Assembly (NCBI RefSeq): GCF_014207095.1
Contig: NZ_JACHBG010000003.1
Location: 1-64,000 of the forward strand
Source: Martinezella lusitana
GTDB taxonomy: Bacteria; Pseudomonadota; Alphaproteobacteria; Rhizobiales; Rhizobiaceae
Reading direction: 5' to 3'
Length of the DNA stretch: 64,000 bases
This document shows positions 8,809-17,892 of the stretch, in pieces. Made by a program: the position numbers and the translations under genes. How positions within the stretch are numbered: the stretch's first letter is position 1; each line of letters starts with the position of its first letter. Below the pieces are notes generated by a model that made no database searches, was not told where the DNA came from, and was given only the letters and a program-made list of their open reading frames with translations.

Positions 8809-9711
8809 ATGAAGCAAACCCTGATCGGCACCGCCGATACCTGCCGCGCACGCCTGATCAACGGCTTTCGCCGGTTTTTCGAAACGCCGGCACTCGCGCC
8901 CCCGGCCAACCGTCCGCTCCTCGAGCGCCCCGTCGCTGTTCTCATCGTCTTCCTCGCGCTGTCCCTGCTCGTCATGAAGACGGCAGACTACCCGCTTGGG
9001 GTCTGGATGAAGTCCTTTCCCGAGCAGTTGCGCGGAACGGCCAAATGGATCAGCAGTTTCGGCACCGGTCTTCTCGTTCTGTCATTCAGCGGCGCCCTTC
9101 TGATATTCGGTATCCTGATGCCGGCACACAGGCTGCGCAAGTCAGCCCGCACCGGAGCCGATCTCGTTGCGACTGCGGCAGCCTTCATCTTCCTGTCGGT
9201 TGCCGGCGGCGGCATCGTCGACTCGCTTTTGAAGAACTCCATTGGCCGCGCGCGCCCCGAACTTCTGGACACGAACGGCGCCTTTTCCTTTCGGCCTTTC
9301 GCCTTCCATGCCGATTTCGCATCGTTTCCGTCCGGGCACTCGGCAACGGCAGGAGCAATGGCCATGTCGCTGGCGCTCGTCTTTCCGCGTCTGCGGCCGG
9401 TATTCATATCGGCCGGCGTCCTGATCTGCCTGTCACGGCAATGGGTAGGTGCCCATTGGGCGAGCGATACCCTCATGGGCTGGGGCGTTGGCGTTGCGTT
9501 CGCCTTGTGGCTGGCTCACGCCTTTGCCCGTCGCAGATTGCTCTTCACCTATTCCTCCGACGGTCATCTGTGCCCTGGAGAGCGATATAAGACCGTCCTG
9601 ATGATCTTGCGTGTGCTGCTGCGCCGTAGGCTGACGAGGAACGCGAAGGGGCAGAAGGCCTGCGCTTTGAAACCAAGCCTTCCCTCCCCGGTGTTGGAAA
9701 CACAGCCCTGA
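8809..9711 (+). CDS. PAP2-family membrane phosphatase
   Basis: This roughly 300-residue membrane protein carries the three PAP2 phosphatase motifs: KNSIGRARP (motif 1), FPSGHSATAG (motif 2) and SRQWVGAHWASD (motif 3). Several hydrophobic segments place it in the inner membrane. Relatives dephosphorylate lipid substrates such as phosphatidate, undecaprenyl diphosphate or lipid A (LpxE type); the exact one cannot be called. The start is uncertain: ATG at 8809 is used, but a TTG at 8785 with GGGAG further upstream is possible. The C-terminal 60 residues are basic and unlike the core. Confidence 0.82.
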   Translation: MKQTLIGTADTCRARLINGFRRFFETPALAPPANRPLLERPVAVLIVFLALSLLVMKTADYPLGVWMKSFPEQLRGTAKWISSFGTGLLVLSFSGALLIFGILMPAHRLRKSARTGADLVATAAAFIFLSVAGGGIVDSLLKNSIGRARPELLDTNGAFSFRPFAFHADFASFPSGHSATAGAMAMSLALVFPRLRPVFISAGVLICLSRQWVGAHWASDTLMGWGVGVAFALWLAHAFARRRLLFTYSSDGHLCPGERYKTVLMILRVLLRRRLTRNAKGQKACALKPSLPSPVLETQP

Positions 9712-9971
9712 TTAGTCACGGGATCATGGTCTCCGGCATTCCGTTCTTCTGACGAACGAGCCAACCATCCGGCCGTTGGCGCGCTGAGATGGCCAATGAA
9801 ACGCACCCGCAATCCCTCCATCGAAGACTTCATGCGAGATGGCGCCGAGCTCCCGGCGCCTCCCTTCCGGCCGAACTCAAATTTCTCGCGCAGGCCACGA
9901 CGGATTTGCCGGCCTGCCTCGTTCAAGCACTGAAGGGATAACAATCAGTTTCTTCAGGAAGAGAGTACATC

Positions 9972-10226
9972 ATGAAAAAGCTCACTTTGCTCGCCTTGGC
10001 GGCGGCAGCCTGCTTTGCAGCCATTTCACCGGCCGAAGCCCGCGATGGATGCGGCTTCGGCTTCCATCGCGGCCCATATGGCTATTGCCGCCCGAACGGA
10101 CGGCCTGTCGTCGTCGTACCAGTCGGTCCGGCCGTTGGGATCTTCTATCCCGGCCGCGGCTATTGGGACGGACACCGCTATTGGGTGCACCGCGAACGGT
10201 GGCATGATGGCTGGCGCTACCGCTGA
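9972..10226 (+). CDS. Small secreted GCG_CRPN-type protein
   Basis: This 84-residue protein has a clear signal peptide (MKKLTLLALAAAACFAA, cleavage near AEA-RD). A mature part follows with the GCGFGFHRGPYGYCRPNG motif, then Gly/Tyr/His/Trp-rich residues to YR at the end. The GCG...CRPN pattern is a recognised small periplasmic or secreted protein group in rhizobia without known function. A GGAAGAGAG site precedes the ATG. It stands alone with an inverted repeat downstream (10287-10322). Confidence 0.8.
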   Translation: MKKLTLLALAAAACFAAISPAEARDGCGFGFHRGPYGYCRPNGRPVVVVPVGPAVGIFYPGRGYWDGHRYWVHRERWHDGWRYR

Positions 10227-10286
10227 GACGGTACAACCGACCCGATCCTCCTGATCGGCATTTGACGGGATCTGTCTTGCATGTCC

Positions 10287-10322
10287 TGCAGACCAGCGTT
10301 GCCTTGCACGCGTTGGTCTGCA
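10287..10322 (+). terminator. Hairpin after the small secreted gene
   Basis: TGCAGACCA (10287-10295) and TGGTCTGCA (10314-10322) are perfect inverted arms, with a further GCG/CGC pair inside. No T-tract follows, so termination is uncertain. The position 61 bases after the stop suits a transcript end. Confidence 0.4.
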
Positions 10323-10389
10323 ATTGACGCGCGGTTCACAACCGGGCAAGCTGTCATCGGAACTAGCGCTAACGAGCACGGCCTCGCGC

Positions 10390-10809
10390 ATGAGCGACAG
10401 AGACGACATCGACCATCACGGCCCCATCATCGTTTTCGATGCCATGTGCGTCCTGTGCTCTGCCAATGCACAATTCGTGCTGAGCCACGACCATATCGGT
10501 CGCTTTCGCCTCGCCTCGATGCAGAACGAAACCGGCGCCCGGCTCTACCGGCGCTGTGGCATCGATCCCGCCAACCCCGATAGCCTCATCATCGTGGATG
10601 GAACAAAGGTGCTGCGCAATAGCGACGCCGTGCTTTCCATCTATGCCGGTCTTGGCTGGCCCTGGAAAGCGCTTTCGCTGCTGCGCCTTGTACCGCGTGC
10701 ATTGCGCGATCCCGCTTATCGCGCTCTGGCCCGGAATCGCTATCGATTTTTCGGAAAGCGCGAGACCTGCTGGGTACCGACGCCTGAACAAGCGAACCGC
10801 ATACTTTGA
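10390..10809 (+). CDS. DCC family (DUF393) thiol-disulfide oxidoreductase-like protein
   Basis: This is a 139-residue DUF393 protein. The family signature DxxCxxC is present as DAMCVLC near residue 18, with the usual following SANAQFVL. The C-terminal RYRFFGKRETCW matches the second conserved block. Members are predicted thiol-disulfide oxidoreductases, but function is not proved. The ATG at 10390 gives normal family length; longer in-frame starts add an unrelated leader. Its stop overlaps the TTG start of the next gene (TTGA), so the two are translationally coupled. Confidence 0.85.
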   Translation: MSDRDDIDHHGPIIVFDAMCVLCSANAQFVLSHDHIGRFRLASMQNETGARLYRRCGIDPANPDSLIIVDGTKVLRNSDAVLSIYAGLGWPWKALSLLRLVPRALRDPAYRALARNRYRFFGKRETCWVPTPEQANRIL

Positions 10810-12431
10810 AGAAGATTCTCGTCCTAGGCGGTTATGGCGGTTTCGGTTCGCGCCTGTCGCGACGACTGGCCGGCGATGGCTTCCAAGTTCTGATTGCCGG
10901 GCGAAACCAGGAGCCGGCAGCAGCGCTTGCCCGCCGGCTACCCAACGCACTTGCCCTTCGGGCCGACCGCAACGGCGACCTGACGGCAATCCTTAGGGAA
11001 CACCGGCCCTTTCTCCTCATCGACGCCGCAGGTCCGTTTCAATCGAGCGACTATCGCGTCGTCCAAGCCTGCATCGCTGCCGGAATCCACTATATCGACC
11101 TTGCCGATGCTCGCGATTTCGTCGGCGCGATCGGTACGTTTGATGAGCAGGCTCGTGCGGCGGGAGTTGCGGTCATCTCCGGTGCCTCGAGCGTCCCTGC
11201 TCTTTCGAGCGCCGCCGTTGCCACCCTCACCCACGATATGGATCAGGTGCATTCGATCGAGATGTCGATCAGCGCCTCCAATCGCGCGACGGCGGGGGTC
11301 TCTGTCGCCTCTGCAATCCTCAGCTATGTCGGCAAGCCGGTGCGGCTGTGGCGTGGCCGGCGCTTTCAAGAAAAAACCGGCTGGCACATGTTGAAGCGTC
11401 AGGGCTATGCCGTTGCCGGAAAGCCCGCTTTACGGCGGCTGGTTGCACTTGCCGACGTGCCGGATCACGATCTTCTGGTTGACGGCACATGCGATCGACC
11501 GAGCGTTCTCTTCCGGGCCGGACCGGAATTTGCCTTCCAGACCCTGTTTCTCTGGCTGCTCTCCTGGCCTGTCATTTGGGGTTGGGTGACGTCACTGCGG
11601 CAAATCAGCCGCTTCCTGCTGCCACTGCAGGGCCTTACCGCACGACTTGGCACAGCGCGATCCGCGATGACGATCGCGACGAAGGGTATTTCTCAGGGAA
11701 CTATGCTCGTCCGGCGCTGGACGCTCGTCGCTGATAATGGCGATGGCGTTGAAATCCCGACCCTTCCGGCACAGCTCTTGGCGCGCGCCCTGCGCGACGG
11801 AGAACTTGCCCCCGGAGCTCGTTCGGGAAATGGCCTGCTGGAGCTTAGGCAGTTCCGCGAGCTGTTTCAGTCTCTTTCCCTCAACGACGAAATACGGGAG
11901 ACACCTTACAAACCGCTCTATCAGCGCGTCATGGGGGCGGGCTTTGCACGCCTGTCGAAACCCGTACGCGCTATGCACGCGGTCTTCGGCGACGGCGGGG
12001 CAAAGGGCGAAGCGCACGTCGATCGCGGGACGTCCTTTGCGGCACGCCTCGTTGCCAGCGTGTTCGGGTTTCCGCCCGCCGGCAATCACTCTCTGCATGT
12101 CTCCTTCGAAGAGGAAAATGGCATCGAACGATGGGAGCGCGATTTTTCCGGCGACCGCTTCTCCAGTTGCTTGAGCGAGCAGGACGGCCACCTTGTCGAG
12201 CGCTTCGGCCCATTTCGCTTCGCATTCGACCTCCTGCCGCGCGGCAACGGCCTCAGCATGGAAATACGCAAATGGTTTTTTCTCGGTGTTCGGCTACCGC
12301 TTGCCCTCGCACCGCGCAGCACCGCCTATGAGTGGACGCAAGACGACCGCTTTCACTTCGATGTCTCGATCGCCTTGCCGCTGATCGGCTTGATCGTTCA
12401 CTATCGCGGCTGGCTGCGGCCACTTGCCTGA
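10806..12431 (+). CDS. Saccharopine-dehydrogenase-like protein with DUF4166 C-terminus
   Basis: This 541-residue protein opens with a Rossmann NAD(P)-binding motif (KKILVLGGYGGFGSRL), followed by AGR and IDAAGPFQ as in the saccharopine dehydrogenase NADP-binding family. The last 160 or so residues (from about 370, through FPPAGNHSLHVSFEEENG and RDFSG) fit DUF4166. The TTG start is strongly supported because the Rossmann strand begins at the second codon and the TTG overlaps the previous stop. It forms a two-gene operon with the DCC protein. The substrate is unknown; a lysine-pathway role is unlikely with this fusion. Confidence 0.82.
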   Translation: MKKILVLGGYGGFGSRLSRRLAGDGFQVLIAGRNQEPAAALARRLPNALALRADRNGDLTAILREHRPFLLIDAAGPFQSSDYRVVQACIAAGIHYIDLADARDFVGAIGTFDEQARAAGVAVISGASSVPALSSAAVATLTHDMDQVHSIEMSISASNRATAGVSVASAILSYVGKPVRLWRGRRFQEKTGWHMLKRQGYAVAGKPALRRLVALADVPDHDLLVDGTCDRPSVLFRAGPEFAFQTLFLWLLSWPVIWGWVTSLRQISRFLLPLQGLTARLGTARSAMTIATKGISQGTMLVRRWTLVADNGDGVEIPTLPAQLLARALRDGELAPGARSGNGLLELRQFRELFQSLSLNDEIRETPYKPLYQRVMGAGFARLSKPVRAMHAVFGDGGAKGEAHVDRGTSFAARLVASVFGFPPAGNHSLHVSFEEENGIERWERDFSGDRFSSCLSEQDGHLVERFGPFRFAFDLLPRGNGLSMEIRKWFFLGVRLPLALAPRSTAYEWTQDDRFHFDVSIALPLIGLIVHYRGWLRPLA

Positions 12432-12453
12432 CGTTGCCCATACCTCTGTGAGC

Positions 12454-12495
12454 GACCATCGCTACCGGCTGACCGAGCGGCAGGTAGCGATGGTC
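12454..12495. terminator. Hairpin between convergent genes
   Basis: GACCATCGCTACC (12454-12466) and GGTAGCGATGGTC (12483-12495) form a perfect 13-bp stem with a 16-base loop. It lies between the stops of the DUF4166 gene (plus) and leuA (minus). No long T-run is present, but the stem is symmetric and could serve both strands. Confidence 0.6.
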
Positions 12496-12502
12496 TTAGA
12501 GT

Positions 12503-14176
12503 TCAGCCGCTTGCGCTTGCGGCGCTGAGGACGGCCTTGACCGTGGCGGCGGCGACGTCGTCATCGATACCTACGCCGAAGACCTGCGTACCGTCTGGCC
12601 GTACGCATTGCAGATAGGCGGCTGCCTTTGCATCCGTTCCGCGACGAAGCGCATGTTCCTGATAGTCCAGGACGTTGAGTGTCACACCGAATGCGTCAGC
12701 AATCGCAGAGAGAGTTGCCGAGACGAGGCCGTTGCCGCGACCGGTCACCGCAACGTCCCGCTCCCGATGACGAATGCGGCCGGTGAAGACGCGCTCGGCA
12801 CCCACGCTTCGGCGAAAGCCGCCTTCATAGTCGACAAGTTCGAAGCTCTCGATATCGTCGACGTGATAGGCGTGCACGAATTCCTTCCAGATATCTTCCG
12901 CCATCAGTTCGCGCTTGGTGCTGTCGGCCAGAAGCTGCACGCGCCTGCTGAAATCGACCTGCATGGCACGCGGCAATTTCAGGCCCTTGTCCTGTTCGAT
13001 CACCCAGGCAACACCACCCTTGCCCGACTGACTGTTGACACGGATGACGGCCTCATAGCTCTCGCCGATATCTGCGGGATCGACGGGCAGATAGGGCATT
13101 TCCCAGACACCGTCATTGCGACGCTCATGGGCAGCAAATCCCTTGCGGATGGCATCCTGATGCGAGCCGGAGAAGGCCGTGTGCACCAGTTCACCGGCAT
13201 AGGGATGGCGGGGATGGACCGGCAGCCCGTTGCAATATTCCACCGTCTTGACCACATCGCGGATCGACGGGAAGGAAAGACCGGGATCGATACCCTGCGT
13301 GTAGAGGTTCAAGGCCAGCGTCACCAGATCGACATTGCCGGTGCGCTCGCCATTGCCGAAGAGGCAACCTTCGACACGGTCGGCGCCGGCCAGCAAAGCC
13401 TGTTCGGCCGAGGCGACCGCCGTGCCTCGATCATTATGGGGATGGACGCTGATAATGACGGCATCGCGCCGCGAAATATGGCGGCAGAACCATTCGATCT
13501 GGTCGGCATAGACGTTGGGCATCGCGACTTCGACCGTCGCCGGCAGATTGAGGATGGCGGGCCGCTCTGCCGTCGGCTGCCAGACATCGAGCACGCGCTC
13601 GCAGATTTCCAGCGCGAAATCCGGCTCGGTGAAGCAGAAAGTCTCCGGCGAATATTCGAAGGTCCAGTCGGTCCCCGGCTGCTTGCGGCTTTCCTCCAGC
13701 ATCGCCGTGACGCCGCTGACGGCGAGGTCGACGATCTCATGCCGCTCCATGCCGAAGACCACACGCCGGAAGAGCGGTGCCGTCGCGTTGTAAAGGTGAA
13801 CGATGGCCTTACGGGCACCGACCAGGGATTCGAAGGTACGCGCGATGAGATCGGCGCGAGACTGGGTCAGCACCTGTATCGTCACATCCTCGGGGATGCG
13901 GCCCTGCTCCATCAGCGCCCGAACGAAATCGAATTCGATCTGTGAGGCCGATGGGAAAGCGACCTCGATCTCCTTGAAGCCGCAAGCGATCAGCATGTCG
14001 TAGAAGCGCAGCTTGCGCTCGACATCCATCGGGTTGGCCAGCGCCTGATTGCCGTCTCGCAAATCCGTGGAGAGCCAGCGCGGCGCCTTGGCGAGCCGCC
14101 TGCTCGGCCATTTTCGGTCGGGCAATTCGATGGGAGAAACAAAGGGGCGATATTTGGTTTCGGGATTCGTCAACAT
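12503..14176 (-). CDS. leuA: 2-isopropylmalate synthase
   Basis: This 557-residue enzyme condenses acetyl-CoA with 2-ketoisovalerate, the first step of leucine synthesis. The HMGL-like barrel carries STDLRDGNQAL (metal and substrate Asp), the HPHNDRG and GCLFGNGERTGNVDLVTLALN signatures, and a C-terminal LeuA regulatory dimer domain (about residues 430-550) for leucine feedback. The length and the KYRPFVSPIELPDRKWPSR start fit the longer LeuA type 2 form. It is divergent from an AraC gene. The leader between them contains a terminator-like hairpin pointing toward leuA, so leucine control by attenuation is plausible. Confidence 0.95.
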   Translation of the reverse strand: MLTNPETKYRPFVSPIELPDRKWPSRRLAKAPRWLSTDLRDGNQALANPMDVERKLRFYDMLIACGFKEIEVAFPSASQIEFDFVRALMEQGRIPEDVTIQVLTQSRADLIARTFESLVGARKAIVHLYNATAPLFRRVVFGMERHEIVDLAVSGVTAMLEESRKQPGTDWTFEYSPETFCFTEPDFALEICERVLDVWQPTAERPAILNLPATVEVAMPNVYADQIEWFCRHISRRDAVIISVHPHNDRGTAVASAEQALLAGADRVEGCLFGNGERTGNVDLVTLALNLYTQGIDPGLSFPSIRDVVKTVEYCNGLPVHPRHPYAGELVHTAFSGSHQDAIRKGFAAHERRNDGVWEMPYLPVDPADIGESYEAVIRVNSQSGKGGVAWVIEQDKGLKLPRAMQVDFSRRVQLLADSTKRELMAEDIWKEFVHAYHVDDIESFELVDYEGGFRRSVGAERVFTGRIRHRERDVAVTGRGNGLVSATLSAIADAFGVTLNVLDYQEHALRRGTDAKAAAYLQCVRPDGTQVFGVGIDDDVAAATVKAVLSAASASG

Positions 14177-14206
14177 GATCCGTTCCGTTGCGTATCGATA
14201 TTCTTG

Positions 14207-14265
14207 GAAAAAGCGAACAGCGGCTTACGGTCGCCGGGAAGCCGTCAATCCCGACGACCGCCGCT
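14207..14265 (-). terminator. Terminator-like hairpin in the leuA leader (candidate attenuator)
   Basis: Read on the minus strand, AGCGGC+GGTCGTCGGG (14265-14250) pairs with CCCGGCGACC (14238-14229) and GCCGCT (14224-14219), with one G-U pair and a four-base bulge. CTTTTT follows a few bases later (14212-14208). The structure lies about 30 bases before the leuA ATG and has a T-run only on the leuA-coding strand. A rho-independent terminator upstream of a biosynthetic gene is the hallmark of attenuation. Confidence 0.65.
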
Positions 14266-14304
14266 AAGTCGAAGCGCAATGGAAAGAAGCTCACGAACGG
14301 ACAT
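14245..14304 (-). CDS. Possible leucine-rich leader peptide of leuA
   Basis: A 19-codon frame (MSVRELLSIALRLSGGRRD) ends in the loop of the hairpin above. It has four Leu codons, all CTT, three of them in the ten bases to either side of the hairpin base. No strong ribosome site precedes it. The stop inside the loop is unusual: in this layout a ribosome stalled at the last Leu would cover the 5' arm and block the terminator. The peptide call is tentative. Confidence 0.35.
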   Translation of the reverse strand: MSVRELLSIALRLSGGRRD

Positions 14305-14461
14305 GTCAGCGTGGCTCGCCAGCAGATGCAAGGGTGCGACGGCTGCGGAACGCCGCCACTCGGATCCATGCAAATTGCGGGAAGGGATGAACACTTGACG
14401 ATATGGTCCTGCTTGAAAGGACCTATAGGCTATCGCCACCAGATCTGATAGTCTCGCGCCT

Positions 14462-15271
14462 ATGGATCAACTATCGTCGCAGAAGGATCAAAACTACCTG
14501 CAGCATGGCGCCAATGTTGCCGAAGGCATTGCCGTCATTGCGCATGATGAGCATCGTTTCTCCGGCCCTAGGCATAGCCATCGACAGGCACAATTGCTCT
14601 ACGCCGTCGACGGTGTGATATCTGTGACCACGGACAATGGCACCTGGATCGTACCGTCGAGCCGCGCCGTGTGGCTGCCGCCCAATCTCGAGCACGCGAC
14701 CGCAAGCCACACGAATGTTCAGTTTCGCTCACTGCTGATCGATGTCGAGGGCAATGCCACCCTGCCGAAAGAATGCATGGTGGTGGAAGTCACGCCGCTG
14801 CTGCGCGCGCTCATTCTCAGGCTGGTGAGCCTCGCGGAGAAACCGGATCGCCAGGAAATGGCGCAAGCGGTCATTCGCCTATTGCTACTGGAGCTGACGT
14901 TCCTGCCGGCGCAGCCCCTCAATTTGCGGCTGCCGCGACATCAAGCGCTTGCGGCTTTCTGCGAGGTGATGCGCAGAGATCTCGCAAAATCGATCTCGAT
15001 CGAGGACGCGGCCGAGGCGCTGCACATGAGCCGTGCAACCCTCATGCGGCTGTTTCAACGGGAAACCGGCCTGAGCTTCGGCCAGTGGCGCCAGCAGGCG
15101 CGGATATTGAAGGCTTTGGCTCTGCTGGCAGAAGGCAGAACCATCCTCGATGTCGCTCTGGAATGCGGCTATGACAGCCCGAGCGCCTTCTCCGCCATGT
15201 TCCGTCGATCGCTCGGCCGCTCGCCACGCGACTATTTTCATACGGCGAGAGCGCGAGAAGAAGCACCGTGA
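14462..15271 (+). CDS. AraC family regulator with cupin sensor
   Basis: This 269-residue regulator has an N-terminal cupin-type sensor (HSHRQAQLLYAVDGVISV, then WIVPSSRAVWLPPNLEHA) and a C-terminal AraC double HTH (about residues 165-260: SIEDAAEALHMSRATLMRLF, then DVALECGYDSPSAFSAMFRR with SLGRSPRDYF). The layout resembles the short NimR/YeaM-like group. It is divergent from leuA with a 285-base shared region. Whether it controls leuA or another gene is not shown. No transport gene is adjacent downstream on the same strand. Confidence 0.85.
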   Translation: MDQLSSQKDQNYLQHGANVAEGIAVIAHDEHRFSGPRHSHRQAQLLYAVDGVISVTTDNGTWIVPSSRAVWLPPNLEHATASHTNVQFRSLLIDVEGNATLPKECMVVEVTPLLRALILRLVSLAEKPDRQEMAQAVIRLLLLELTFLPAQPLNLRLPRHQALAAFCEVMRRDLAKSISIEDAAEALHMSRATLMRLFQRETGLSFGQWRQQARILKALALLAEGRTILDVALECGYDSPSAFSAMFRRSLGRSPRDYFHTARAREEAP

Positions 15272-15331
15272 GCATCATAGAGGAGCAGTCCCTGTCCAGG
15301 CGGCGGATCAAAACCGGCCATAGGGGCGAGT

Positions 15332-16087
15332 TTAAGCACCGCTCACTTCAATGGAGGACACGGGCGCGAACTCCTGCATTGCGCCCAAAAACGGCTTGGG
15401 CAAAGGGGCCGCATAGGAACTGCGCTTGCTGGTGCCGAGACCCAGTGACACCAGAGCTTCGGCCTGTTTGACAGCTGCGGCGACGCCGTCGACAACGGGA
15501 ACGCCATAGAGCACCTGGAGGTCTCTTGCGAGATCCGTCATGCCGGCGCAACCAAGCACGATCGCCTCCGCACCGTCTTCGGCAAGCGCCCGCTCGATTG
15601 TCGCCCGCAGCTTGCCGATCGCCCCAGAAGACGAGTTCTCAAGCTCGAGGACAGGAATGTCCGAAGCGCGAACCTTGGCACGCGCACCCATGCCGTAACG
15701 CTGAACGAGATTGTCGATCAAAATCCGCGACCGCTCCAATGTCGTTACGACGCTGAAGCGCTGCGCGATGAAACCTGCCATTGAGACTGCTGCTTCACAC
15801 AGACCGACGACGGGCACATCACAAAACATGCGTGCGGCATCCAGCCCGGTATCGTCGAAACAGCAGATGATGACGGCATCGTAGCCCGCCGCCTGTCGCA
15901 GCTTCAATTCGCGCAGCATTCCAGGCACGGCAAGGGCGCCATCATAGTAGCCTTCGATGGATGCAGGCCCCGTCTGCGAGGTCACGGCGATGATCTCCGT
16001 GCCGACGCCCGCCACTGCCCGGGCGGCTTTTGCGGCCTTCTCCGTCATGGACACCGTTGTATTCGGATTGATGAGCAATAGGCGCAT
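15332..16087 (-). CDS. Asp/Glu (hydantoin) racemase family protein
   Basis: This 251-residue protein starts LLLINPNTTVSMTEK, the classic opening of the aspartate/glutamate/hydantoin racemase group. It has two candidate catalytic cysteines, in IICCFDDTGLDA and VLGCAGMTDL. Such enzymes racemise amino acids or 5-substituted hydantoins without a cofactor, using paired Cys. It is the last gene of the transporter operon, three bases after the permease stop, so it probably acts on the imported compound. The actual substrate is not determinable. Confidence 0.85.
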   Translation of the reverse strand: MRLLLINPNTTVSMTEKAAKAARAVAGVGTEIIAVTSQTGPASIEGYYDGALAVPGMLRELKLRQAAGYDAVIICCFDDTGLDAARMFCDVPVVGLCEAAVSMAGFIAQRFSVVTTLERSRILIDNLVQRYGMGARAKVRASDIPVLELENSSSGAIGKLRATIERALAEDGAEAIVLGCAGMTDLARDLQVLYGVPVVDGVAAAVKQAEALVSLGLGTSKRSSYAAPLPKPFLGAMQEFAPVSSIEVSGA

Positions 16088-16090
16088 GTG

Positions 16091-16912
16091 TCAACTCTTC
16101 TTGGCTTGTCGGCGACCGAGCATGGTCATGATTGCAAGTGCCAGCAGGATGATGGTGAAGGAAAAGAGTGTCGTTACCGTCCCAAGCGCGTAGAGCACCG
16201 GCGTCGTCACATTCGTCGTCATGCCGTAAATCTCAAGCGGCAGGGTGTTATAAGTACCTGAGGTCATCAGTGTGCGGGCGAACTCGTCGTAGGACAGCGT
16301 GAAGCCGAACAGACCGACACCAATCAGGCTTGGCGCGATCATCGGCAACACGACGTGACGGAAGGTTTGCCATGAGGTCGCGCCGAGATCGCGAGCCGCC
16401 TCTTCATAGGCCGGCGAAAAACGGTTGAAGACGGCGAGCATGATCAGCACGCCAAAAGGCAGCGTCCAGGTCAGATGCGCGCCGAAAGCCGAGGAATACC
16501 AGGCCGGTGCAAGACCACCTTGCTGAAAGACGACGCCGATCCCGAGCGAAATGATGATGGAGGGCACGACAAGGCTGGCAACAGTGACATAGAAAAGAAA
16601 CGTCGAACCGCGAAAGCGCTTGCGAAAGGCGAGACCGGCCAGCAGCGACACGATAACGGTGACAAGCATGACCATCACGCCGAGGATCAGCGATCGCAGA
16701 AACGACGCGCCGAAATCCCCGACTGCCTGCTTTTCGAAGAGATTGGCAAACCAGTGTAAGGATACGCCATTCAGGGGAAAAGTCAGGCCACCGTCCGGCC
16801 CCTGAAAGGACAGGATGACGATGGCTGATAGCGGACCATAAAGGAACAATACGAAGACAGCGAAGAAGATCGCCAGGACATAGAATTCCAGACTGCGCTT
16901 TTCGCGTTGCAT
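16091..16912 (-). CDS. ABC transporter permease, PotC-like
   Basis: This 273-residue inner-membrane permease has about six membrane segments and the EAA loop EEAARDLGATSWQTFRHVVLP, which contacts the ATPase. It belongs to the spermidine/putrescine-type family (PotC position). It follows the PotB-like permease with a one-base gap. With the binding protein and ATPase it forms one importer. Confidence 0.9.
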   Translation of the reverse strand: MQREKRSLEFYVLAIFFAVFVLFLYGPLSAIVILSFQGPDGGLTFPLNGVSLHWFANLFEKQAVGDFGASFLRSLILGVMVMLVTVIVSLLAGLAFRKRFRGSTFLFYVTVASLVVPSIIISLGIGVVFQQGGLAPAWYSSAFGAHLTWTLPFGVLIMLAVFNRFSPAYEEAARDLGATSWQTFRHVVLPMIAPSLIGVGLFGFTLSYDEFARTLMTSGTYNTLPLEIYGMTTNVTTPVLYALGTVTTLFSFTIILLALAIMTMLGRRQAKKS

Positions 16913-16913
16913 T

Positions 16914-17825
16914 TCAAAGCTCCTTGCGGATGTCGACGATGCGCAGGATGGCGGCCACCATCAGTAGGACGATGATCAGCAGCACCACGGCATTGGCCGC
17001 CGCCGCCGGATATTGCAGCAGCGACATCTGGTTTTTCATCATCAGGGCGATGGATGCACTCTGGCCGCCTGACATGACCTGGACCGTGGAAAAATCCGCC
17101 ATAACGAGCGTGACGACGAAAATACTGCCGATTGCAATTCCGGGCTTGGCCAGCGGTATGACCACGTTCCAGAGTATCTGCCATCCGCTGGCGCCTGCAT
17201 CGCGGGCCGCTTCGAAGAGCGAGCGGTCAATGCGCATCAGCGTATTGAAGATCGGGGTCACCATGAAGAGCGTATAGAGATGCACCATGGCGAGCACGAC
17301 AGCAAAGTCGGAGTAGAGCAGCCATTCGACCGGTCGGGGAATGAGGCCCATCTCGATCAGTGTCGAATTGACCAGGCCATTGCGCCCGAGCACGGGGATC
17401 CACGAGATCATGCGGATGATATTCGACGTCATGAACGGCACGGTGCAGACCAGAAAGAGGATCATCTGTGTGGAAGTGCGGCGAATATGGAAAGCGAGAA
17501 AATAGGCAACCCAGAAGCCGATGAACAACGTCAAGGCCCAGACGATGGCGGTGAACTTCAAGGTATTGAGATAGGTCTTCCAGGTCACCCATGAGCCGAG
17601 CGTATCGATATAGTTGGTGGTCAGGAACGCGGGATAGAGACCGGCAAAATCATAATCCCAGAAGCTGACGATGCCGATCATGGCAATCGGTAGCAGGAAG
17701 AAGAAGCCAAGGATGAGGAAGAGCGGCGCGGCTTGCAGATAGGCCATGGCCCAGCTGGGAACGCCTAATCCGCCTCCGGTCTTTTGTCTTTCCTGCTCCA
17801 GATCCGAGGAAGCGATCGTCGCCAT
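16914..17825 (-). CDS. ABC transporter permease, PotB-like
   Basis: This 303-residue permease has about six hydrophobic segments (the first at AAPLFLILGFFFLLPIAMIG) and the EAA motif FEAARDAGASGWQILWNVVIP. It is a PotB-type partner of the next permease. The ATG at 17825 has GGAGAG upstream and begins just before the first membrane helix; the longer open frame upstream reads antisense-like sequence and is rejected. Confidence 0.9.
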   Translation of the reverse strand: MATIASSDLEQERQKTGGGLGVPSWAMAYLQAAPLFLILGFFFLLPIAMIGIVSFWDYDFAGLYPAFLTTNYIDTLGSWVTWKTYLNTLKFTAIVWALTLFIGFWVAYFLAFHIRRTSTQMILFLVCTVPFMTSNIIRMISWIPVLGRNGLVNSTLIEMGLIPRPVEWLLYSDFAVVLAMVHLYTLFMVTPIFNTLMRIDRSLFEAARDAGASGWQILWNVVIPLAKPGIAIGSIFVVTLVMADFSTVQVMSGGQSASIALMMKNQMSLLQYPAAAANAVVLLIIVLLMVAAILRIVDIRKEL

Positions 17826-17892
17826 GTTCCGGTCTCTCCATTGATGGGATCCTCCCCCGGAATGACCGAGGGAGGAGATGATCGACATCGGC

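Noticed and set aside
10287..10322. A small RNA at the inverted repeat
   Set aside because: A simple hairpin after a gene is better explained as a transcript end; no promoter was seen.
12608..13945. 445-codon frame antisense to leuA
   Set aside because: leuA is full length with its signatures; the opposite frame has none.
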